A stretch of DNA of 64,000 bases, taken from contig OX031056.1 of assembly GCA_943736015.1 (NCBI GenBank), positions 71,699,277 through 71,763,276 on the forward strand, read 5' to 3'. The DNA comes from Tridacna crocea (lineage: Eukaryota; Mollusca; Bivalvia; Cardiida; Cardiidae). Numbering within the stretch: the first letter of the stretch is position 1; each line of letters starts with the position of its first letter. This document shows, in pieces, positions 23,562 through 33,900 of this stretch. A model generated the notes under the pieces. It did no database searches. It worked only from the letters and a program-made list of their open reading frames with translations, and had not been told where the DNA came from. The position numbers and the translations under genes were made by a program.

Positions 23562-24132
23562 GGACTTTCTGCCTAATAAGGCTTTGAGTCATCAATAAAT
23601 GATGACTTTCAGAGGGGTGTGTAACTGGAGACCACTCCTTCCCGCATGGCATTGTCCCGATTTAAATACAATACCTGATTACTGCATCAGGGAGATATCT
23701 CTTTAGCTCAGTGGTTAAGGTATCAAGTGGCTTTTCGTCCGAAAGTTCCGGGGTTCGAATCCCGCCCGGTCCCTTATTTCTGCCATGCATTAATTCATTT
23801 GTTTCTTTGTTACGGACTTTGTTCATAAGATGTAGTCTCGTCCGGGATTTGCCAGTGAGCCATTAATCCCATTTGTTGTCAAAAAACGGACTTTCTGCTT
23901 AATAAGGCTTTGAGTCATCAATAAATGATAATTTAAGAGGGGGTGTGTTACGGGAGATGGCATTGTCCCGATTTAAGTACAATACCTGATTACTGCGTTA
24001 GGGAAATATCTCTTTAGCTCATTGCTTATGGCCTTTCGTCCGGGAGTTCTGGGGTTCGAATCGAATCCCTTATTTCTGCCATGCATTAATTCATTTGTTT
24101 TTTTGTTACGGACTTTGTTCGTAAGATTTTCA
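23562..24132 (+). repeat. 326-bp tandem duplication containing a tRNA-like element
   Basis: GGACTTTCTGC starts each unit at 23562 and 23888. Each includes TTTAGCTCA (A-box side), GGGGTTCGAATC (B-box) and GCCATGCATTAATTCATTTG. Confidence 0.85.
23694..23773 (+). mobile_element. tRNA-derived SINE head (copy 1)
   Basis: A-box-like TAGCTCAGTGGTTAAGG and B-box GGGGTTCGAATCCC with T-arm pairing CGGGGTTCGAATCCCG. The acceptor stem does not close, so it is SINE-like rather than a tRNA gene. Confidence 0.7.
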
Positions 24133-24257
24133 TTGGCTTTAAAATTTTATTTCATTTATTTAGCAGGATAAAGGTTAATAAATTGCGGGGCTGTGGTCAT
24201 GGTCCTTGCCGTCAGTGAGGGCCTTTGTTCTCTTCGACTATTAAAATGGTAAATCTT

Positions 24258-24487
24258 TTAACCCATTACCAAACGACATTATTTTAGACTTGTCCAAAAC
24301 GAAAGCATTTGCAGACGACAAAATAAAAGTGACTGAAAATTTGAAATTTGTTTTGTGACGGGTAGAAAACATCGTGGGAAAAGAAAAAAAATGCTGGTTA
24401 CCAGCATTTTCTCCTTTTTCCACAATGTTTTCTAAAGGCTTCTTTCTCATGGGCGTCAAAAGTAGGGATTGTGTGGTAATGGGTTAA
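24258..24487. mobile_element. piggyBac-like palindromic MITE
   Basis: TTAA at both ends; left CCCATTACCAAACGACATT, right GTGTGGTAATGGG. Core AAATGCTGGTTACCAGCATT. Lies about 0.5 kb upstream of the WDR90 start. Confidence 0.85.
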
Positions 24488-24856
24488 ACGAGAAACTGCT
24501 GACATAAAATCGGCTAACAGCTTTCATCTGGTGGTCATTAGAAAAAAAAAATAAAAATAAATGATTCTCTTCCCGCCACAGCGAATATGTCCAAAGGTTT
24601 TGGTCTTAAAAGTAAATAACGTTATTATGTTAGTACAGAAAAGGTGAGATACGTTCTGCTTTCGAAACCCTAGCCACCAGCGTCATCCTCCTCTTTAGCT
24701 CTGTAGGATTTGTGGCAAAGAAAATCTGGTCACAAACTATATGTTGGTCAACGTGGGAGAAAATAGCTTAGGGATGAAATCCTGTGGCGAACTTACCAGG
24801 GGGCGTTTAAAAATCTCACGGTGTGTGAAATACACGACATCGCTTAGTAAACAAAC

Positions 24857-24910
24857 ATGGCGGCAAACACAAAATTCGGCTTAGCTGTGGAAGAGAATTT
24901 ACATTTCTAA
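24857..24910 (+). other. Possible upstream ORF in the WDR90 5' leader
   Basis: A 17-codon ORF (MAANTKFGLAVEENLHF) starts with ATG in good context (aaacATGG) and stops 58 bp before the WDR90 start codon. If transcription starts upstream it could reduce WDR90 initiation. The transcription start is unknown. Confidence 0.35.
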
Positions 24911-24968
24911 ATCTTGCGTGACATTGATTTTAAGATAGATTTGCTTAGAAAGTAACCTATCTGTCAAC

Positions 24969-24978
24969 ATGGCTCAAT
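24969..24978 (+). CDS. WDR90: WDR90 coding exon 1
   Basis: Ten coding bases, ATG GCT CAA T, followed by the strong donor GTGAGT at 24979. The last T joins TG of exon 2 to make a Leu codon, giving MAQLWQHP. Too small for ORF finders; found by matching the splice phase of exon 2 and the family N-terminus. Confidence 0.85.
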
Positions 24979-27900
24979 GTGAGTATATTTCTGTCTGAAA
25001 ATTAAGAATAATGTATCCTTGATGCATACATTACTGTTTTTTGCAAGCTTCAACATGTCTGACATTGACAAAAATCGAGGGAGAGATTGTAAAACAGAAA
25101 TCAATTTTCACCTTTTGATATTGACTTGCTTCTATCCCAAACAATCCCTGGTTTTTACAACCCTGAGACAGAAGCTTTTAGAAATCATGGTGGGAAAAGA
25201 GGAAAATGTTGGTTACCAGCATTTTCTCCTTTTCCCAACAATGTTTTGTACCCTGCTGGAAATAAATCTCAATTTTTGAGTTACATTTATCACGGCCTAT
25301 ATGCAAGTTACACCATATCTGACTCTAGGCAGAAACCAACGATAAATTTCTGTGATGCACAGCAATTGTTTACAGCTTGGATTGTCAGCCAGTTTTCTTC
25401 TGACCAATGTTTGGCTTCTAATGCAAACCTCTGTGTTTCTTTTTATCAGTTACACCATATATGTCAGTAATTTATCCTTGTGTACACAAAAGACAGATTT
25501 CTGAACCATTCTAATTTTTTTTTATATTTAAAAGCATTTCTGCTCACTGGCTGTAGACTGGCATCTTTAAGTACCTGTACTTAAATTTATCCGACAACGA
25601 AAGAAAATTTTGAAGAAGAATAATTTCTGCTACCTCTACTAAGTAGGATTGAAGGGGTTTTTAGTCGTAGTCTCGAGTGTCAGTATTCCTTGGTGATAAG
25701 GAAATGGCATGATGAAATTAAGAACTGAGACCAGAATATGAGCGAAAAAATTACTTGCCTTCATCCCAACATCTTTTAAAAAAAGCTATCTTTCTCAGGG
25801 TAATAAAAAAGCAGGATTATGTTATTAAATGTTAACTTTTTACCACACGATAAAATTTTGGACTGGTCCAAATTGAAAGCATTTGCAGACGACAAAATAA
25901 AGGTGACTGAAAAATTGAAATTAATTTTGTTCTGAGATGGGTAGAAAACACTGTGGGAAAAGGAGAAAATGCTGGTTACCAGGATTTTCTCCTTTTCCCA
26001 CAGTGTTTTCAAAAGGCTTCTTTCTCAGGGGCATCAAAAGTAGGGATTGTGTGGTAATGGGTTAATAGAATTTATCTCAAATGCCCCCTTACCACAGATG
26101 CCTATGTATCTCATCCCTTTCCATCCAGCCAAGCCCATGTAGCTTAGTTGGTAACATACAGGGCTTGAGGTCATGGGTTGCTGGTTTGATCCCAGGCTCA
26201 GCCGGTCTCTTTCCGAGGATTGATGATAGTCATTGCAACAGGATTCATTCCACTCTCGCTGCTGACCATTATTTCTGATATTGGTATCTGGAAAAGCTGC
26301 TAGTGGCTTGGAGAGAATAGTGTGTGGAGTACTGGTGAAGAAACTTCAGGAAAGCATGGATAGATGCACTGGCCACTTTGATATAACCGAAATAGTGTTT
26401 AACCCTTTCCCTAACGGCAAATTTTGGACCAGAACGAATTCAAAGCATTTTGCAGATGACAAATTACCAGTTGCTAAAAGGATGATTTTTCTATATGACA
26501 GGGTAGAAAACATTGTGGGAAAAGGAGAAAATGCTGGTTACCAGCATTTTCTCCTTTTCTCACATTGTTTTCAAAAGGCTTCTATTCCAGACCCGTAAAA
26601 ACCAGGCATTGTTTGGGAAAGGGTTAAAAGAGCGAGAAACACAACACAATCATTCAACCATGTCCATAATACAGAATCCTCTATTTCAGTGTGGCAACAT
26701 CCCTATGTAAATGTGTTCAAGCATTTCAATATCTCATCATGGAAGAAGGCAACAAAAGAAGGGGATGTTTCATCTGTGATGGTATGTTTGTGTTTGTACT
26801 GCTTGCTTTTTTTCATGCCAAATAGCCAAGTGCTGTATTTTATTTTTAACCCTTCACGAATTGACAAAATTTTGTATTTGTCCAATTTCAGAGTTGTTGC
26901 AGAGGACAAATTAAATGCGGCTTCATTGATGAAGTCAGACTCCATATGGGAAGAAAACACTGTGGAGAAGGAGAAAATGCTGGTAACCAGCATTTTCATT
27001 TTTTCCCACAATGTTTTCAAAGTGCTTCTTTCCAAGCTTCTTTCAGTTGTGTGGTAAAGGGTTAATTCTTTATCATTCAGTGTTAGACCGTGTGCATTTA
27101 AAGGTGGCCCTTCAGATTTTGGGACGAAAATTTTACAAAAATGCAAAGAAATCATCCTTATATTCCCAACGCCTTTTAATTTGCGTTCGCAAAACACCAG
27201 TAGTCAAACACCATCCGACAACACGAGAAATTACAGATTTACTATGGCCCAGGTTGACACCAACGGGAGACACGTTCTATTTCTAGATGATCAGTTCTTT
27301 CATTTACATACAGGAATACACCGACGAAGTTTCAAACCAAGCGTCCGAAGAAGACATTATGGAAAATAATTATTACATGTATGTTATGTAATGGAATTTA
27401 AGCGTTATTAGTCATGTGCCAGTCACTTGACATTCCCACAATGCTTTATTGATTTTTGGCGCGAAATCTAAAAATACCTTAAGAGGCTACATAGCCTTTT
27501 AAGGGAATACCATCAAAAAAGATATTTTTGGTAATTTTATGAGTCTTAATTATTGATGATTTGTATTATTTTTTCATATAAATTTCAGTAATATATATAT
27601 TTTTCAATTTGGTGAGATGTAAAAATTCTAAATACCCACCTTTAACTTTTAAATTGATTCAAATAAGCCAAAGTTCTATGAAAGAGGAGTAAACGTAGTG
27701 GGAAATGGATAAGTTGCCTGTAACAAGCAATTTGCCTTTTAGCACTAATGTTCTCAAAAGGCCCTCAGGGATCAAGCATGTTCCAAGAACTTGCTTTAAT
27801 TCTTTACCACACAATCCCGACTTTTAACAACCCTGAGAAAGAAGCCTTTTGAAAACATCGCGGGAAAAGGAGAAAATGCTGGTAACCAGCATTTCTCCTT

Positions 27901-30900
27901 TCCCCACAATGTTTTCTACCCTCCCCAAACCATTCCAAATTTCAATTTTTCAGTCACATTTATTTTGTCATAGATCTGCAAATGCTTTTAATTTTGACCT
28001 GCCTATAGTTTTGTCATTTGGTAACGGGTAAGACACAATATAGGGAACAGTAGTGTTGCACTTGGGGGTGAAAAATGAAGGTCCCTAAATTGACAAAAGA
28101 AGTAGTTTTTCATTTAGTTCTATGCTTTAAGTTCAAGAAACCAAAATATCTTGTAGATTGCTGTGCACGAAATACATTTTTTGTTAGCAGACAAATTGAC
28201 CTTCTAGAGCTTGTTACGGACACTACACAGGGATATAACATCAATAAAATACTTGAAATTATGTTTTTCTTTTTTTTTTATGTCATACAGTTCAAATTTC
28301 CTCATATTTTTAACTGGTATAAAACAAAAAATACAACCCAAATTGATAATTACATCTCATAATCCTTACATGAAATCTTGCAAAAAATATTGCTGAAAAA
28401 TTGCCATGTTTCAACTCTGCTCAAAAATAAAGTTCTCATCTTTAGACACTATTATTACACAAAACTTGAAGTTTAACTTATAATCAACATACAGAAATAA
28501 AAAAAGTTTTATTAGACTCTGTCTATATCAATTCAAATTTTGAAAACGAAAAAGCTGTAAATTTGGTTACGGACTCTACATGAATAAGACAAAGGCAAAT
28601 CTGTCTATTATCTTGAAATTTGTATTGAACTGTGCTTATTTCAATACTTTATTATGTAATTTATGATTTAATTAAAAAAATCCCTCTATATCAGTAATTT
28701 TTGCGAATACAAATATGAACAATGCAGAAAAAAGAAATGAACTCTTTGACAACTGTTTTCATATGAATGATATCATATTATGTTCTCATACACCTATTTC
28801 TGTTGGAATAAACATGAAAACTATTAGCAAAGGTTCTTTTTTTGGGCACATAATAGTTGTAATATAGATATAAATCTGTTCATGGTCTAGTTACGGACAC
28901 TACGCTTTTTCCTTTAATGGAAATAAACATATTTATAGTCTTTCATCAACTTTTTGGAAATGTCTGTTATTTCTTTGGGCTCAAAAACGAAGTGTAAAAT
29001 GTTCAATTTCACCTCCCGCCTCTGTATCAAGTGGGAAAGTTGTCAGCGAATGGAAAGAAGGTTGTGTAAGTACTGGTGTGAGTAAGCCAGGAAAACATGG
29101 GATGCACTGACTGCCGTGATATAACATAGATGTTGAAAGGGGCATTAAACTCCAATCAACCAGCAAATGAACACCAGACAAAGTAAGTAAAATAGAACAT
29201 TTTGAGTGCAAAACTGTTGTAACTCAAAACCAATCTAAAACCCCAAGTTTAGGGGCACAACTGACTCCTTTATAGGGGTTGTAAGATGTTTTCTTCAGTA
29301 AACAATGTAAATTTAGGTGCCATTGCTCATCATGAGCAATGGCACCTACCGGTAAATTTACATTGTTTACCAAGGAGTCAAATTTGCCTCTAAACTTGGG
29401 TGTTTAAGATGGGTTTTTAGTTACAATAGTTTTGCACTTAGCCCTCGATTTGTAGGCATCTAAATTATGTTTGTGTTAAACAGTATATTGTAATTGATTT
29501 TGGCCTTAACTCATTACCACACGAGAAAATTTTAGACTGGTCGAAATTGAAAGCATTTGCAGACGAAAAAATAAAGGTGACTGAAAAATAGAAATTTGTT
29601 CTGAAAAGGGTAGAAAACACTGTGGCAAAAGGAGAAAATGCTGGTTACCAGCATTTTCTCCTTTTCCCACAGTGTTTTCAAAAGGCTTCTTTCTCAGGGG
29701 CGTCAAAATCAGGGATTGAGTGGTAATGGGTTAAAGTAAGTTTCAATGTCTGGCTTGTAAGTGTTATCAAAATCAATTAAAGAGGCAATAATACTCATTT
29801 TAAGCCAGTTTTAACTCATTTTTTTTTTTATCAAAACATAGTCATTCTTATAGATCTATATCTATGCCAAATATTGCGTCTGATGGTTGCAAGGTTGCTT
29901 AGATTACGCCTGATGGAAAATGCATTTCGAGGACTTGTGGCCTTCAATGTAAACAGACTGGTCGTTTCCGGATTTTGAATTGAAGATTTTCGATATCCGT
30001 TATACAGTCGGGTAGATTGGTATGATGATCATGCATTCTGTAACGTGACTATATTTGACCTTGGCCTTGATGCGGTAAATAAAGGGAAATGGATGTTTCT
30101 CTGTTGCAGCCTCTATTTTTAGATGGAGATTGAGGCCTATATGTAAGTTACACCATATCCAACTTCCGTGAGTCACCGCCATTGTTTACAGCTTCGATCG
30201 TCAGCCAGTTTTCTTCTGGCCAATTTTCGTTTTTTCACACAAACCCCTGTGTTTCTTTTTTCATTTACACGATATATGTCAGTAATTTATCCTTGTATAC
30301 ACAAAGGACAGATTTCTGTACCATTCTATTTTTCTTTTCGAAATTAACAGCGTTTCTGCTCACCGGCTGTAGATAGGCATCTTTAACAAAAGCTATGTTA
30401 TTATTATTTCTGTGTAACTTAATGTCAAAATATTTGATATATACTATGTATTAAATCATGTAGTGTCCGTAACTTTCACACCATTCTTTATTATCATCTG
30501 TGTAAAGAACATGTTCTGGTATTTTATTTGGAATTGTATCCTGTCTGAATAATGGATATTTAAGCTTTGGAAATATGTCTGCCTTTAAGTTACTGACGCT
30601 TATAAAATACTGCAATTATATCTCAATGAATGATATTAAGGGAGAAAACTACCATTTCAACAAAATGTATCTTGAAAATATAAATTGTGCCAATAAAGCT
30701 TTTTCAATTAGTAATGTTACCTACAGAATGTAAAAGACAGCTAAATTTTGTTTTTTTGTGCAGCAAAAGTATAATTTTAGTTCTATAATAATTTGGTTAC
30801 GGACACTACACAATTATTGGTAAAGAAAGATGGGAAATAAACTTAACCTTTATTAACTTATTAGCTGGAGAACTTTGGTGTTTTCTAATGTTGGAACCAT

Positions 30901-33900
30901 ATTAAGCTGATAAAACAAACTGATTTATAATGAATCATTTGAATAGATTTTCTATGACTAAATTATTTACAGTGATGCCACAGTGGAAAAAATGGTGTTT
31001 ATAGATATGATGCATTCAAGGAGATTTACTGTATTACATCACCAATCATGATCCTCAAAATAAACAAGGGATGCTATATTTGATGAAAATGATACATTAG
31101 AACATAATTTGTGATTTTAAGTGGGGCAAAAAAAATGAGGAAAACTGGAGTTTTTTTTAAGGTTACGGACACTACACATTTTTTGTAGAGTCCGTAACCA
31201 TTAAAGTTGGTTAACCGCTTTGTCTTAGGGGAAAGATGTTGTCGAATGTATTTTCTGAAATCTGTGTAGGTCATGAGTGAATAATGAATTGCTGTGGAGT
31301 ATCTTTAGAGACTTATATCCACTGAATTTTACATGGTTACGGACTCTACTATTTTTCTGAAAAGGCATTTTGTACATTTGAAAAAATCATGAAAATTTTT
31401 GTTTGTTAATAACACTTCCAAATGCTTTTCCATGTTGATCAACCTTATCGTAGTTGTAATTCTATAACAAAAAGTACTTAAAAAAGTTGTATTAAGAAGG
31501 TTTTTTCATCCTATAACAAACAAGAGATATTCAAGATTAAATTTGCATAACATGCTACTACATTTACAGTTTTCGTCATATTTTTCATGTTCTTTAACCA
31601 ATTTTAACAAATCAAACATCAAATTAATCTTTGATAATTTTACTAACTGTTGAATATACCTAATAAGCACTTACCAGAATATTTAACAAGTAGTACAAAT
31701 TGAAAAAAGAGTGAAATTCTAAGTGCAACAACATAACGCCAAAAAAGCACCATTTTGGGGGTATGTTTCATGTTATATCTCGGAGGCCTTTTGATCTTAG
31801 GTGCTCAAATTTTGGCTGAGACTTGAACATACACTAACAAATGATTACAGATAGGTTTCACTGATGTAGGACTGGTGTAAATATAAAATAACTTGACATA
31901 ACAACCAATTTTTTCAAATGATCCCTATATTGTGTCTTACCCGTAAAGAGTTAAATGGCACAACTTTGCCTGTTTTGGCTTGCTTGTAGCAATTTAGAAC
32001 ACTTCATCTCAGTTTTGTCAAGCTGATTGTATTTATGATAGGAAGGCAATCTGAAACTGTAACTATCACCTTTAGCTTGCTGAAAAAAAAACACCTCATC
32101 TCAGATTTATCAACCGGATTGTATTTATGATAGGAAGGCAATCTGAAACTAAATGTCACCGCACTTATCTTTTAATGACTTGTTTAAGAGGACAAGATTG
32201 CAGAGTGTAATGATATTTGAGCTGTCACTTAACACCTGATCTCTTTACCACAAAATCCCAACTATTACCCCTTTCCCAAATAATGATGACTTTTTACGAC
32301 CCTTGGAAAGAAGCCTTTGGAAAACATTGTGGGCAAAAGAAAAAATGCTGGTAACCAGTATTTTCTCCTTTTCCAACAATGTTTTCTACCCTAACAATGA
32401 ACAATTGCACCATTTGAGCCACACTGAAATTGTCATCTGCAAATGCTTTTATTGTCTAAATTACTATAATTATCACAAAGGACTTACTGTTGGCGATTCC
32501 AAACGGCGTCTTCGTTAATTATAGTGTAGTCAGACGTTTGTTGGTATTTTGCTACTGCACTTCTTGAACGTCTCGTGTTGAATAAATTCTCTCTTATCGC
32601 GCGGGAACAGGGGTTCTCCTTAGCGATTCAGGGGCCAGGGGTACTAGGGGTATTTTTAGAAGTTTGGGGAATTCCACAACACTCCCCCCCATTTTATAGA
32701 ATCCGGTGGTCTGCTAGCTGAATCCGATCTTATTCAATAGACTCATCACCTAGTATAATCTGGTGGTCCTGGATGGGACACAATCTCAGATTTGCATATG
32801 AAGAATGCAAGTTACCGTTTCTTTAATCACACAAGGGAAGTCGGCGGTCCAAGTACGAACCAGGCTTCAACTTTGCCCTTCCATATATGGTGGATACAGT
32901 ATCCGGCCGTTACGCTCTGTGTGATGCAAAATTTGGGTTACTGGCTCCTGTCTGATGGAAGCGACCAAATTCGCCACGTCCCCTAGGTACACGGGGGTAT
33001 TAATTTTCTGCCCGGCATGCACTGGTAGATAAGGGGAGTCCGTCTCTATCAAAAGACGCTCGATCGGCACCCGACGAACAGCTTCCCTTTGGGATTTTAT
33101 GAAGCGGGCTACTTTTCCGGTATATCCAAAGTGACAATTTGGAAAGGCTTCACTCCATTTTGTTACTTGATTAAGGCCTCCCGAGAAACAGTGAAGGTGG
33201 ATCCGCTGGTCCCTTGGAACGTGTTTTTTTACAGATTCAAAACAATCTTTAAAGGCTTGTTCCGACATATGTTCCTTCTTGTTTCCTCTGATATGCAACA
33301 CTAACACGTGTCTGGGAGAACACAGGGAAAGAAGCTCCTCAAGTTTGGCCCTTTGTCGTTCCCGGTCAGTGTCACTTTCACTATAATCGAGACCAATTTC
33401 TCCAAAAGCCACTACCCTAGGTTGGAGCAATAAACTTTGCAGATGTTGAAGCCTAGGAGGTGTCAAGTCTTTAAGTTTCTTCGGATGAACACCTACAGAT
33501 ATTCTCCATTTGGGATCCGTCCTGTTAGGTACATGTTTGTATCCAGCCGGATCGCAAAATATCATAACACCCCCCGATAACTCTACTGGAACTCTTGGGG
33601 AAACCTCTGCATGGCGATAAATGGCTGATTCTTCCAATTCAGCATAGTTTAGATTCCAGCAAAGGCGGTCCCAGTGGAAATGGCTATCAAAGGCTTTGTT
33701 CTGGTCGTTTCTGGTATCTCTCAAAGTCCTGGGTTTTACCACCCCAACTGGTGAACTAGTTTTTGGCTTGGACGCACAAACCTCTGCATAAGTCAGGGCC
33801 GTGGTCCCAAGTTGCTCTTTAGTTGGTAGGTTGGTTCTTAAGACTTCAGCGTAGGAAGAGTCACTTTCTACTGTGGTTTTTTCCTCAGTATGGCTCTTTT

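Larger units (their letters stand above)
28025..31943. mobile_element. 3.9-kb TIR transposon with TAA duplication and subterminal motif clusters
   Basis: Perfect 22-bp terminal inverted repeats, starting CGGGTAAGACACAATATA at 28025-28046 and mirrored at 31922-31943, flanked by TAA (28022-28024 and 31944-31946). Removing it restores a piggyBac-like MITE end (TTTGGTAAAGAG). The motif GTTACGGACACTAC or GTTACGGACTCTAC recurs near both ends (28213, 28565, 28890; 30461 reverse, 30795, 31161, 31185 reverse, 31335). No transposase ORF is seen. TAA duplication suits PIF/Harbinger, but no superfamily is proven. It contains a MITE (29506-29734), a hairpin element (29202-29442) and a dispersed repeat (30131-30386). 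Confidence 0.88.
27796..31954. mobile_element. piggyBac-like MITE split by the 3.9-kb TIR transposon
   Basis: Left part 27796-28024 carries the TTAA end, arms and hairpin. The last bases, TAAAGAGTTAA, lie at 31944-31954 beyond the inserted transposon. Confidence 0.85.

Noticed and set aside
23701..23773. tRNA gene
   Set aside because: A- and B-box and T-arm look right, but the acceptor stem fails and the unit recurs with flanking SINE body.
25126..25470. 114-codon plus-strand ORF
   Set aside because: Crosses a MITE and a dispersed repeat; no family features.
26703..27197. 164-codon minus-strand ORF
   Set aside because: It runs through a palindromic MITE and antisense to WDR90 exon 2; its peptide pieces recur wherever the MITE is read.
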